Of a stretch of 10,962 nucleotides of DNA, positions 1 to 5,468 are shown piece after piece. Source of the stretch: Baffinella frigidus (Eukaryota > Cryptophyceae > Cryptomonadales > Baffinellaceae); assembly GCA_026770585.1 (NCBI GenBank), contig MU646337.1:1219090-1230051 (forward strand). Direction: 5' to 3'. The stretch's first letter is position 1. Every line of letters begins with the position of its first letter. The position numbers were made by a program, and so were the translations under genes. The notes beneath the pieces were generated by a model. The model worked only from the letters and a program-made list of their open reading frames with translations, did no database searches and was not told the DNA's origin.

Positions 1-63
<63 letters not shown>

Positions 64-85
64 CCTCTCTCTCTCTCTCTCCCCC
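1..85. repeat. CT microsatellite
   Basis: Almost pure (CT)n with a few CCCT interruptions, ending in CCCCC. It is cut by the window edge, so its full length is unknown. Similar CT tracts recur at 8727-8812 and 8881-8911. Confidence 0.97.
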
Positions 86-87
86 GA

Positions 88-383
88 CGAGGTTGATCGC
101 GCGCCTGTCCGTCCTCTCTGTGCGACTACAACCTAATATATGGTTCACAGTAAACAACCTAATATACGGTTTACAGTAGAAAAAGAACCTAATATACGGT
201 TCACAGTTGTAAAACAACATAATATACGGTTTACAGTGAAATAACACAATATACGGTTTACTGCGAAACACCATAATATACGGTTTACAGTAAAACAACC
301 TTATATAGATCCTAATATACGGTTTGCAGTACCGAGCTTGTCGAAGGACCACATGATGTCGTCGAGGTTGATCGCGCGCCTGT
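88..383. repeat. 21-bp direct repeats flanking a minisatellite
   Basis: An identical 21-bp sequence beginning CGAGGTTGATCG lies at 88-108 and 363-383. It brackets the AATATACGG minisatellite. This suggests the tandem block was inserted or expanded between duplicated ends, or that the two copies are neighbouring units of a larger repeat. Confidence 0.85.
134..330. repeat. Minisatellite, 18-bp core TAATATACGGTTTACAGT, seven copies
   Basis: Copies of TAATATACGGTTTACAGT with 0-4 changes start near 134, 160, 190, 220, 246, 273 and 313. A-rich spacers of about 8-22 bp separate them and vary in length and sequence. The core is not palindromic and has no evident coding frame. A conserved core with variable spacers superficially recalls CRISPR, but the spacers are too short, simple and uneven. 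A binding-site array is possible but unproven. Confidence 0.9.
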
Positions 384-387
384 TTGA

Positions 388-604
388 GGTTTAGGGTTTA
401 GGGTTTAGGGTTTAGGGTTTGGGGTTTGGGGTTTTGGGTTTTGGGTTTAGGGGTTTAGTGTTTAGTGTTTGGGGTTTAGGGTTCAGGGTTTAGTGTTTAG
501 GGTTGAGGTTTTAGGGTTTAGGTTTTAGGGTTTAGGGTTTAGTGTTTAGGTTTTAGGTTTTAGGGTTCAGGTTTTGGGTTTTACGTTTTAGTGTTCAGGG
601 TTGA
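388..604. repeat. Degenerate TTTAGGG telomere-like array
   Basis: Four clean TTTAGGG units are followed by about 25 variants (TTTGGGG, TTTAGTG, TTCAGGG, TTTTGGG). The 7-nt period is mostly kept. TTTAGGG is the canonical telomere unit of most plants and many algae. Here it is internal and decayed, so it is an interstitial telomeric sequence rather than a chromosome end. Confidence 0.92.
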
Positions 605-661
605 GACCTGTTGGTCGTCTCGGTGCGCTGCGCGGCTAGCTGCGTCACGTGCTTTATGAAT
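604..661 (-). pseudogene. Exon-like shard U1
   Basis: I do not recognise the protein. On the minus strand an acceptor-like CCCAG at 666-662 is followed by a frame reading FIKHVTQLAAQRTETTNR, which then runs into the telomere-like array. A second copy (U2, 885-936) encodes KHVTQLDAQRTWTT. In the shared core, valine, threonine, glutamine and a second threonine codon differ only at the third base (GTG/GTT, ACG/ACC, CAG/CAA, ACC/ACA), against one A/D replacement before the copies diverge. That pattern suggests both copies descend from translated sequence. No start, stop or donor is assignable, so this is a fragment or a single small exon. Confidence 0.45.
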
Positions 662-669
662 CTGGGCCA

Positions 670-683
670 GGGGGGGGGGGGGG
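670..683. repeat. Poly-G run (14)
   Basis: Fourteen consecutive G residues just upstream (in minus-strand sense) of the U1 acceptor. Its length may be unreliable in sequencing. Confidence 0.9.
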
Positions 684-713
684 CAACTATTAGTAACTGT
701 GCTGGTACTCACA

Positions 714-891
714 AAGGTCTCCACCCAGCGGGCTACGAAGGCATTTTGGGCCCATGTTGGGCCGAGGTTTCGCTACCTTATCCGTAGGATCCCCCCTATG
801 CCCCTACGGGTTGCCTACCGTAGGGTCGTAGGTCTGAACGCTTAAGGGTTATTCAGGAATCCCTTCGTAGCCCGCTGTGTGGAAGGTCTCC
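714..891. mobile_element. MITE-A with about 24-bp inverted termini and 7-9 bp TSD
   Basis: Termini at 721-745 and 858-882 are inverted repeats around the shared core CAGCGGGCTACGAAGG, with two mismatches. AAGGTCTCC occurs directly on both sides (714-722 and 883-891), giving a target duplication of 7-9 bp depending on where the terminus is placed. That length fits hAT (8 bp) or Mutator-like (9 bp) elements rather than the TA duplications seen on other elements here. The interior carries the near-palindrome CCTACCGTAGG (814-824), shared with MITE-B, -E and -J. No coding capacity. Confidence 0.8.
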
Positions 892-936
892 GTGTCGTCC
901 ATGTGCGCTGCGCGTCTAGTTGGGTAACGTGCTTTA
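885..936 (-). pseudogene. Exon-like shard U2, interrupted by MITE-B
   Basis: Second copy of the U module, starting 280 bp from U1 (the 35-bp most similar blocks are 623-657 and 903-937). The minus-strand frame reads KHVTQLDAQRT and continues open for some codons. The 5' side of the module is separated by MITE-B (935-1039). Beyond it, CCACTGGAGCCCG resembles the sequence 5' of U1. MITE-A lies between the two U copies. Confidence 0.42.
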
Positions 937-1039
937 TCCCTTAAGTGGCCAGCCGGTCAAATTTGACCGCCAAGAGGTCCTAGGTAGGTCCTAGGGCCCT
1001 ACGGTAGGGCGTATGAGCCTACTGGCCACTTAAGGGATA
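935..1039 (+). mobile_element. MITE-B copy 1 (105 bp, TA target site)
   Basis: Perfect inverted termini TATCCCTTAAGTGGCCAG at 935-952 and 1022-1039, bounded by TA on each side. The interior holds CCTACGGTAGG at 998-1008. A second copy of exactly 105 bp lies inverted at 7721-7825. TA duplication with short termini fits a Tc1/mariner-type non-autonomous element, but no transposase is present to confirm it. Confidence 0.92.
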
Positions 1040-1503
1040 CGGCGGGCTCCAGTGGACAGCACGGGTCACCTCAGAAGACCCCCCCCCAGAGTCAACTTAT
1101 GCGCAGAGTAACCAAAAAGTTAACGGATTTTGTAGGGGAATTGACTCTAGGAAAACGACTTCTAGAAGTGTCTATTTGAGATGAAAGCAAGGGACACCGC
1201 GGAAGACCCCCGCCTAGAGGGTTGGTGGGGGAGGGGGAGAGACACGTGAATCTGGTAGGGGGGGGTCCAGACACGTGAATGTGGCAGGCTCCCATACAAA
1301 TCAAGGGGCGTGAGCAAGAGACTTACGACGAGAGGGTTGGGTGGGGGGTGGCCTTTCTGCAGGATAAGTTCCGGTGTCCGCCTATGGTGGGAGTTAAAAG
1401 AACCCAAAGGACCTTAAGGGCGAGACATACGTATGGTTGCGGGCATCATACTGAGTATATCATACTGAGCGCCGCGCCGCCCCGGATATAATACTTGTAC
1501 CAC
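1040..1503. other. Unassigned spacer with small repeats
   Basis: No convincing gene. Small structures are a loose inverted repeat AGAGTCAA (1088) / TTGACTCT (1141), a perfect 12-bp palindrome ACTTCTAGAAGT near 1158-1169, a 17-bp near-identical direct repeat GACACGTGAAT... (1241-1257 and 1270-1286), and a tandem ATCATACTGAG (1445-1455, 1459-1469). Open frames on both strands are short and G/C-run-driven. Confidence 0.6.
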
Positions 1504-1646
1504 TACCACCCTGAAGGCAACATCAGAGTATTTTGAACCTCCCAAAAGTCAACCCCCCTTGAGATGCGGCCAGAATCCGGCCGCCTCTCAAGGGGAGTTG
1601 ACTTCTGGGAGGTCCAAAATACCCTAATGTTGCCTCCAGGGTGGTA
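1504..1646. mobile_element. MITE-C, near-complete foldback (143 bp, TA ends)
   Basis: Two 67-bp arms (1504-1570 and 1580-1646) are inverted copies differing at 7 positions, six of them transitions. Only about 9 bp lie between them. The outermost bases are TACCACCCTG and its complement, with TA at each border. A TATAATAC(T/A)TG motif also flanks it directly at 1487 and 1645. The whole unit could extrude as a long hairpin. No coding content. Confidence 0.92.
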
Positions 1647-1820
1647 TAATACATGGCACCCGATCAAGCGTGCTCCGATAAAAACTAAGAGACGTCCCTG
1701 AGAGGGGTGGTGTGCGGGGTGGGGTGTGTGGGATGTGCGGGGTGTTGGGGTTGACTCTGATGATTCGTGGGGGGGGACGTGTGGGAGCAGGTGTAGGGTT
1801 TAGGGGTTTCATGTCCACAA
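1647..1820. other. Spacer with G/T-rich tract
   Basis: G/T-rich sequence (GGGGTGTG-like) ending in a short TAGGGTTTAGGGGTTT stretch near 1795-1809. No supported gene. Confidence 0.6.
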
Positions 1821-1937
1821 AAGTATTAATTAATTGCTGTTGGCGCAACGAAATTTACTACACAGATGCTCTAATATTACTTTTATGAGCAACTGGTGTA
1901 GTAATTTTCGTCACCCAAAAGCAACTAATTAATACTT
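1821..1937 (+). mobile_element. MITE-D copy 1
   Basis: Outer arms AAGTATTAATTA... (1821) and its complement ending at 1937 enclose a 62-bp core bounded by GAAATTTACTACAC and GTGTAGTAATTTTC. The same core occurs in reverse orientation at 9968-10030. The element is AT-rich, unlike its GC-rich surroundings. No transposase. Confidence 0.88.
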
Positions 1938-1948
1938 CTATGGAAATT

Positions 1949-2006
1949 AGTTTAGGGAGGGGCATGAGGCGGTGGTGGTGAACTCGCGTTCTTGGAAATC
2001 TCGCAG
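1949..2006 (-). pseudogene. H-family exon relic (H0)
   Basis: Degenerate copy of the H module found intact at 2747-2847. It keeps TTTAGGGAGG, GGCATGAGGC and AACTCGCGTTCTTGGA in order, with deletions. The minus frame still gives CEISKNA where intact copies give CKISKNA. It is squeezed between MITE-D (ends 1937) and MITE-E (starts 2026). Confidence 0.5.
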
Positions 2007-2025
2007 GAAATAAACATTCATAGGC

Positions 2026-2170
2026 TAACGTCCTGAAAACCGGGTAGTGAAGCCTACGGTATTGCCGTAGGGGCCTAGGGGGGGTCCTACGAAACATTAG
2101 GTCCTAGTGGCCCTACGGCCTACCGTAGGCAATACACCATAGGCCTAACTACCCGGTTTTCAGGACGTTA
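2026..2170. mobile_element. MITE-E (145 bp, TA ends)
   Basis: Perfect 23-bp inverted termini beginning TAACGTCCTGAAAACC at 2026 and mirrored up to 2170, with TA at both borders. The interior contains CCTACCGTAGG (2119-2129) and ATTGCC next to CCTACGG motifs, as in MITE-J. Adjacent ATAGG/CCTAT bases extend the symmetry slightly outward. Confidence 0.92.
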
Positions 2171-2509
2171 CCCTATTAACATGTGGTATCAACAGATGAT
2201 TCCTGGTACAAGTAAAACATTCGTCGATTTCTGGTCAAACATTCCCGTTGTCTCGATTTCTGGAAAGGGTACAAACATTCCCGATGTCTCGATTTCTGGA
2301 AACGTTTCTCCCGGAAATCTGAAACTTGGTCTGCCACTGCCGCTCTATTTCACTGCGAGCCAGGAAGTGTTACCTAAGGTCAAAAAAGCTATCCTCGTTA
2401 GCAACTTGCAAAATCGTGTAGATGGACCTGCCATGGTGGCAGGCATTTGACTTAAGACGCTGGCTTTCAGGGGGAGTTGACTTAGCTGAAATTTTGTGGC
2501 TCGGAGTGT
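2171..2509. other. Spacer with short tandem repeat
   Basis: TCGATTTCTGG occurs at 2224, 2253 and 2289, with (ACAA)ACATTCCCG between copies: a diverged three-copy tandem of 29 and 36 bp. A plus-strand frame stays open over 2181-2450 (89 codons) and reads repeats like TNIPDVSISG. I see no recognisable domain, and the repeat alone can keep the frame open. It could be an exon fragment; no splice sites were decisive. Confidence 0.5.
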
Positions 2510-2600
2510 ATTTAGGGGGGCGGGGGCGGGACATGAGGCAGCGCGTCTTGATGAACTCGATCGCGTTTTTGGAGATCTTGCAGTTGGCTGGCCCCACTTC
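2510..2600 (-). pseudogene. H-family shard A, histone-fold-like, truncated by MITE-F
   Basis: On the minus strand this reads PANCKISKNAIEFIKT followed by RCLMSRPRPP. It is about 93% identical to copy B (2747-2847) over the shared stretch. The part encoding LVKEV is missing because sequence related to MITE-F starts at 2601. The A/B differences include synonymous AAA/AAG. The spacing P-A-N-x-K-I-S-K-x-A-x-E resembles helix 1/loop 1/helix 2 of NF-YB/HAP3, Dr1 or POLE3-type histone folds. That is an inference from about 25 residues, and the rest of the fold is absent. Confidence 0.45.
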
Positions 2601-2743
2601 CGTTAGGGAATCAATTAGGGAATCACTTCCCTAACTAGCGTTTCCCATTTAATTAGGACGCCTAATTAAGTTTACTGTGCCCTAACTAATTTCTCCTATG
2701 CAACCTCCTATTGAAAAGGAAGTGATTCGGTTATCTTCCGAGA
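2601..2743 (+). mobile_element. MITE-F copy 1, left end altered
   Basis: Homologous, in opposite orientation, to 7473-7617. They share GAATCACTTCCCTAACTAGCG-like ends, TTTACTGTGCCCTAACTAATT and the right end GGTTATCTTCCGAGA. The left terminus lacks the GATAAC end and instead shows a short duplication of (T)TAGGGAATCA. It carries the TTTAATTAGG...CCTAATTAA hairpin that stands alone at 7916-7944. It separates H copies A and B. Confidence 0.82.
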
Positions 2744-2746
2744 CGA

Positions 2747-2847
2747 ATTTAGGGGGGCGGGGGCGGGACATGAGACAGCACGTCTTGATGAACTCGATCG
2801 CGTTCTTGGAGATCTTGCAGTTGGCTGGCACCACCTCTTTGACGAGC
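2747..2847 (-). pseudogene. H-family shard B, most complete histone-fold-like exon copy
   Basis: On the minus strand an acceptor ATGCAG (2853-2848) is followed by one base and the frame LVKEVVPANCKISKNAIEFI, then KTCCLMSRPRPP. Spacing and residues R/K-x-x-K-x-x-x-P-x-N-x-K-I-S-K-x-A-x-E resemble the NF-YB/Dr1/POLE3 histone-fold family (DNA-binding or chromatin factors), but only about the first third of such a fold is present. Across LVKEVVPA this copy differs from copy E by five third-position synonymous changes (CTC/CTG, GTC/GTG, AAA/AAG, GAG/GAA, GTG/GTC) and no replacements. This is strong evidence that the source sequence was coding. Possible donor AC|GTGCTG after FIK. Whether it is still spliced is unknown. 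Confidence 0.5.
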
Positions 2848-2853
2848 CTGCAT

Positions 2854-3061
2854 TGGGGTTAGGGTTTCGGGTTTAGGGTTTGGGGTTTGGGGTTTGGAGT
2901 TCAGGGGTTGGGGTCTAGGGAGATCGTGCAGTTGGCTGGGGGCACTTCCTTCACCAGCCTGCATCGGAATTAGGGGTGTGGGATTCAGGGTTCAGGGTTC
3001 AGGGTTTAGGGTTTAGGGTTTGGGGTTTGGGGTTCAGGGTTCAGGGGTTCGGGTCTAGGGT
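2854..3061. repeat. TTTAGGG/TTTGGGG heptamer array around H-C
   Basis: GGGTTTAGGGTTTGGGGTTT-type heptamers with TTCAGGG and TTTCGGG variants at 2858-2919 and 2975-3060. They fill the spaces between H copies B, C and D. The strand is G-rich on plus, so CCCTAAA-like in the sense of the H shards. Confidence 0.9.
2920..2964 (-). pseudogene. H-family shard C (short)
   Basis: On the minus strand, acceptor ATGCAG then LVKEVPPANCTIS, ending abruptly at CTAGACCC, where heptamer repeats begin. Relative to E it has V-to-P and K-to-T changes, so it is decaying. It shares its 3' junction CTAGACCC with D and E, which indicates that C-E were tandemly duplicated together with flanking repeats. Confidence 0.5.
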
Positions 3062-3104
3062 GATCTTGCAGTTGGCTGGGACCACTTCCTTCAACAGCCT
3101 GCAT
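3062..3104 (-). pseudogene. H-family shard D (short)
   Basis: Minus-strand acceptor ATGCAG followed by LLKEVVPANCKIT, then CTAGACCC and heptamers. It lies 142 bp from C. Homology to B ends exactly after the ATC codon of CKI, so the duplicated unit contains only the exon's first 12 codons. Confidence 0.5.
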
Positions 3105-3225
3105 TGCGGTGAGGGGTTCAAGGGGAAAGGCGAGCTTTATTAAGTTGATAAACCGACGGCACACGCTACATGTAGGGGGGGAAATGATCGAGACGCAGGT
3201 AAGGTTTAGACCAGCCTGACGGGTT
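3105..3225. other. Unassigned spacer between H-D and H-E
   Basis: Non-heptamer sequence absent from the other H units. It contains GACGCAG|GTAAGG near 3192-3204, a textbook plus-strand 5' splice site with no matching exon. GACCAGCCTGACGG (about 3209) resembles the edge of an H copy. No gene is supported. Confidence 0.5.
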
Positions 3226-3493
3226 CGTTAGGGTTTGGGGTTTGGGGTCTGGGGTTTGGGGTTTAGGGTCCAGGGGTCAGGGTCTAGGGTGATCTTGCAG
3301 CTGGCTGGGACCACTTCCTTCACCAGCCTGCATCGGAGTTGGGGGTTTGGGGTGTGGGGTTTGGGGTGTGGGGTTTGGGGTTTGGGGTTTGGGGTTTGGG
3401 GTTTGGGGTTTGGGGTTTGGGGTTTGGGGTTTAGGGGATTGGGGATTGGGGATTGGGGATTGGACATTGGGGCTTGGGGATGGGGGTTGAAGG
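3226..3493. repeat. TTTGGGG / TGTGGGG / ATTGGGG heptamer array
   Basis: About ten consecutive TTTGGGG units (3373-3430) are preceded by alternating TGTGGGG/TTTGGGG and followed by four ATTGGGG units (3434-3464). Each variant is homogenised locally while the 7-nt period holds. Open frames here on either strand (PNPKPQT-type or GFGVWGL-type) are products of the repeat, not genes. Confidence 0.93.
3291..3333 (-). pseudogene. H-family shard E (short)
   Basis: Minus-strand acceptor ATGCAG followed by LVKEVVPASCKI, then ACCCTAGACCC and heptamers. It differs from B by five synonymous third-position changes plus N-to-S. It is the upstream-most H copy in minus-strand order. Confidence 0.5.
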
Positions 3494-3496
3494 TTG

Positions 3497-3779
3497 GACG
3501 AGAGCGTCAGAGCCCACCACACCCTTTCCCTACCGTCCGCGTCCACCAGCGCTAAGATTGGGAGCAAGTCCTGTTTGTCGAGACCCCTGATTTGTACCAC
3601 ACGCCACCGGATTTCATTTTCATCGCGTCTCTCCCTAGATTATATCTCAGAATTCAGTGGGGCGTGGAGCCATTCTGTACATTTAGAGTCGTAAAACTCT
3701 GCGATTTGTACCAGAAATAGTTTAGATGGACAGTTTCTGAGATATAATCTATGGAGGGACCTGATGATATTCCGGCGAC
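3497..3779 (-). pseudogene. Exon-like shard V1, split by MITE-G
   Basis: I do not recognise the protein. On the minus strand GTACTGCAG (acceptor AG at 3781-3780) precedes GTCGCCGGA. The frame is interrupted by MITE-G (3614-3768) and resumes at 3613 to read VAGIRWRVVQIRGLDKQ, then DLLPILALVDADGRERVWWA and LTLSSN, ending in ATTGGGG repeats. Composition and length look like genuine protein. The 34-bp stretch 3580-3613 and the 11 bp across the insertion match V2 (4244-4285) exactly, which proves the empty site. With the element inside the codon for I, the copy is broken unless the element is removed from RNA. Confidence 0.5.
3614..3768. mobile_element. MITE-G (155 bp, ATT duplication) inside shard V1
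   Basis: Inverted arms CCCTAGATTATATCTCAGAA (about 3633) and its complement with one mismatch (about 3733-3752). Outward symmetry continues with mismatches to CATC/GATG. V2 shows the uninterrupted CCGGATTCCGG. Here it is CCGGATT-element-ATTCCGG, giving an ATT target duplication (3611-3613, 3769-3771). Confidence 0.88.
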
Positions 3780-3807
3780 CTGCAGTACGGATCAAGGTGA
3801 TTGCCAT

Positions 3808-3958
3808 CCACCAACTCTCACGATTGGACCAAATCGTCGATTTCAGACTTGAGATTCACCCTTGATTTACCCTTGCAGAGAACCCGGATCCGGGGTCTCA
3901 GCAAGGGTAAAGGTCAAGTCTAAAATCGATGATTTGGTCCAACCGTGAGAGTTGGTGG
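3808..3958. mobile_element. MITE-H (151 bp) inside the V1 flank
   Basis: Termini CCACCAACTCTCACG(A/G)TTGG and complement at 3808 and 3958. Symmetry continues through GGACCAAATC(G/A)TCGATTT and ACCCTTGC to a central CCGGATCCGG. The sibling V2 reads ATTGCCATAGGCGAT at the same place without the element. No clear target duplication. Confidence 0.88.
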
Positions 3959-3994
3959 AGTGGCGATGCGTGGCCACGCCGAGGGTGGGTCAGG

Positions 3995-4030
3995 GTAAAC
4001 ACTAAACCTTAAACCCTTAAACCCCAAAGC
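3995..4030. repeat. Short CCCTAAA-like tract
   Basis: AACACTAAACCTTAAACC-type heptamers, C-rich on plus. Otherwise 3959-4080 shows nothing I can assign beyond the diverged V flank (GGGTGGGTCAGGG near 3983). Confidence 0.7.
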
Positions 4031-4080
4031 AGGGTTCACGCCATACGACAGGCTACAGGCTGCGCAAATCTAATCCCGCC

Positions 4081-4220
4081 GAGTATTCATAATGAATACG
4101 GTTTTGGTGTATCTTAAGGGGTATAAATAAGACAGTCGTCTATCTAGACTTCATTTAGAGCCTCAAGATACACCAAAATCGAATCGGAGATCCCCGAAAT
4201 CGTATTCATTATGAATACTC
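4081..4220. mobile_element. MITE-I (140 bp) with palindromic termini
   Basis: Perfect 20-bp termini at 4081-4100 and 4201-4220. Each terminus is itself an odd palindrome, GTATTCATAATGAATAC. A second inner inverted pair is TTTTGGTGTATCTTAAGG (4102) and CCTCAAGATACACCAAAA (4162). It abuts the coding-like end of V2. No target duplication is obvious. Confidence 0.9.
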
Positions 4221-4285
4221 ATCCGGATGAAACCCTCTTTGCTGAGACCCCTGATTTGTACCACACGCCACCGGATTCCGGCGAC
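4221..4285 (-). pseudogene. Exon-like shard V2
   Basis: Second copy of V. The minus frame from GTCGCC (4285) reads VAGIRWRVVQIRGLSKEGFI before meeting MITE-I. The acceptor region is TACTGGAG rather than TACTGCAG. Identity with V1 is complete across the exon start and drops upstream (CCTTGATCTGTACTGGAG versus CCTTGATCCGTACTGCAG) and downstream of GGTCTC. This is the empty-site reference for MITE-G and MITE-H. Confidence 0.48.
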
Positions 4286-4327
4286 CTCCAGTACAGATCA
4301 AGGGAATTGCCATAGGCGATTTGCCCC

Positions 4328-4381
4328 CCCTCTAAGGGCGGGTCGGGGTCAGGTCCCTCTAAGGGTGGGTCGGGGTCAGGT
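4328..4381. repeat. Two 27-bp tandem units
   Basis: CCCTCTAAGGG(C/T)GGGTCGGG... repeated at 4328-4354 and 4355-4381 with one difference. The minus frame would read GPDPDPPLE twice. Because 27 is a multiple of three the frame is kept, but a protein is not otherwise supported. Confidence 0.9.
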
Positions 4382-4386
4382 CCTAG

Positions 4387-4427
4387 GCGCTGTTCCCTTG
4401 TTTCTGGTCGGTGGTCAGCCAAGGGAA
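4387..4427 (-). pseudogene. Exon-like shard W1
   Basis: The minus frame reads FPWLTTDQKQGNSA and then a stop. W2 (4677-4716) reads PWLTTDQKQGSSAQ. Between them the P, second T, K and A codons differ only at the third base, with one N/S replacement. This supports a translated origin. Family unknown. Confidence 0.4.
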
Positions 4428-4439
4428 CTTCCTCCACAC

Positions 4440-4608
4440 CCACCCCACCCCAAACCCCCCACGCCCCACGCCCCACGCCCCACGCCCCACGCCCCACGCC
4501 CCATCCCCACCCCCCACCCGGGGGGTGTACTCCCGACTCCCGACTCCCGACAACCCACCCCCCAAACACTACAGCCCACACCCCACTCTCTAAACCCCAA
4601 ACCGCAAA
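4440..4608. repeat. C-rich heptamer arrays: CCCCACG, ACTCCCG, CCCTAAA-like
   Basis: About six CCCCACG units (4458-4503), three ACTCCCG-type units (4528-4550), then ACCCCAA/CTAAACC variants. All keep period 7. Open frames such as PTPHAPRPTPHAPR are repeat artefacts. Confidence 0.92.
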
Positions 4609-4663
4609 GAGCCTGCGCGAGAGCCCCACGTCTGCACCGGGCGGGTTTCGCGGCAGGAGGGTA
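4609..4663. repeat. Repeat R copy 1
   Basis: GAGCCTGCGCGAGAGCCCC and GGGCGGGTTTCGCGGCAGGA are separated by an 11-bp insertion lacking in copy 2 (4791-4834). On plus, both copies end GGCAGGAGG|GTA(G/A), a plausible donor. On minus, the frame follows on from W2 (SLTYPPAAKPAR). The coding strand is undecided, and the 11-bp indel breaks any common frame. Confidence 0.6.
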
Positions 4664-4676
4664 GGTCAGGCTCTGA

Positions 4677-4716
4677 GCGCTGCTCCCTTGCTTCTGGTCT
4701 GTGGTCAGCCAGGGCA
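4677..4716 (-). pseudogene. Exon-like shard W2
   Basis: The minus frame PWLTTDQKQGSSAQ continues open into repeat R1. It lies 290 bp from W1. See W1 for the synonymous-difference argument. Confidence 0.4.
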
Positions 4717-4730
4717 AAACCTCCTCGTCT

Positions 4731-4790
4731 CCTAAACCCTAAACTCCAAGCCCCCCCCCCCCACACCTCACACCGCGAACCCTACAACAT
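4731..4790. repeat. CCCTAAA-like tract with poly-C
   Basis: TCCTAAACCCTAAACTCC followed by a C run (4750-4762) and ACACCTCACACC. This is the spacer between W2 and R2. Confidence 0.75.
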
Positions 4791-4834
4791 GAGCCTGCGC
4801 AAGAGCCCCGGGCGGGTTTCGCGGCAGGAGGGTA
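4791..4834. repeat. Repeat R copy 2
   Basis: Same module as 4609-4663 without the 11-bp insertion. On plus it starts at an ATG (4789) reading MSLRKSPGRVSRQE and reaches GAGG|GTAACG. Immediately downstream, the GC-rich block begins. Confidence 0.55.
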
Positions 4835-4849
4835 ACGAAACGGGCGGGC

Positions 4850-5230
4850 TTAGCCCCAGGGAAACGTCGGATTGGTCATCAGGTGTGGGGTGCGGTCTTG
4901 CCTGTGCACGTTGGCGTGCGGCAGACTCTTCGCGCCCACCTCCCCCGCCTCCCGGCTCGTCGATGCCGGCGTGTCCATTTGCTCCGGCGAGATCATGGCG
5001 CCCGCATCCCCCGCGCTCACGTTGATCCCCGGCGGAGCCGCCGCCCTCCTCTCGCGCAGCGCACCGCCCCCCCTCGGCCTCCCTGGAACACCCCTCCTCG
5101 GCGCAGCCGCGGCGCTTCTGGACGGGGAGGCGGGCGCACTGGGCGCATCGCCGCAGGAGCAGGAGGCGCACGAGGAGCAGCCTTCGGCGGTTGCGCCGCA
5201 GCAGGAGGGGGCGGCGTGCGTGTGCACCAT
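4850..5230 (-). CDS. Possible GC-rich exon, coding strand uncertain
   Basis: This block is open on both strands. The minus frame from ATG at 5230 (126 codons) is Ala/Pro/Arg-rich, then more varied (GINVSAGDAGAMISPEQMDT, EAGEVGAKSLPHANVH). The overlapping plus frame (about 4872-5336) is Ala/Leu/Pro-rich and includes SPQEQEAHEEQPSAVAPQQE. The two frames share their third codon position, so the high GC3 cannot tell them apart. No homolog is recognised. No unambiguous acceptor or donor closes either frame. It is distinct from the repeats on either side and is probably part of a real gene, but product, strand and ends are open. Confidence 0.35.
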   Translation of the reverse strand: MVHTHAAPSCCGATAEGCSSCASCSCGDAPSAPASPSRSAAAAPRRGVPGRPRGGGALRERRAAAPPGINVSAGDAGAMISPEQMDTPASTSREAGEVGAKSLPHANVHRQDRTPHLMTNPTFPWG

Positions 5231-5468
5231 TTTGTCGGTTGTGGTGAACAGAGGAGACCAGTTTCAACGCTTGACCACTGACCATTCCGGTGGAGATATG
5301 CGAGATAAACACACACGTTCGGGCCGCAACTTTTGAGTCGTTGGTTTTCTGCCAAAAGTTGCCAACCAAAGCCGAAATCGCCCCGCTGTGCCGCAACTTT
5401 GCTCTCTCCTCGCCCCTCTTTCACTTCCCTAACAAACCAGAAAGGAACGCGAGGGTGCACTCACCGCC
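5231..5468. other. Spacer between GC-rich block and divergent exon region
   Basis: CCGCAACTTT occurs twice (about 5325 and 5391), and GTTGG...CCAAC pairs form a weak hairpin around 5339-5366. On minus it begins with GGGCG|GTGAGTGC, a consensus donor at 5468, so it may be an intron of a minus-strand gene. On plus it could be upstream/5' UTR of the 5595 exon. Confidence 0.4.

Noticed and set aside
134-330. CRISPR-like array
   Set aside because: Spacers are 8-22 bp, A-rich and uneven, the core varies, and the context is eukaryotic with no cas genes.
388-604. A true chromosome end
   Set aside because: The TTTAGGG array is internal, decayed and followed by 10 kb of other sequence. Arrays occur in both orientations.
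3228-3600. Long PNPKPQT- or GFGVWGL-type open frames
   Set aside because: They are translations of TTTGGGG heptamers, which lack stops in some frames. Only the VAGIRW...LTLSSN end (shard V1) has independent support.
4219-4717. Overlapping 60-145 codon frames with PTPHAPR/GVGRGAW repeats
   Set aside because: Products of the CCCCACG and ACTCCCG heptamer arrays.
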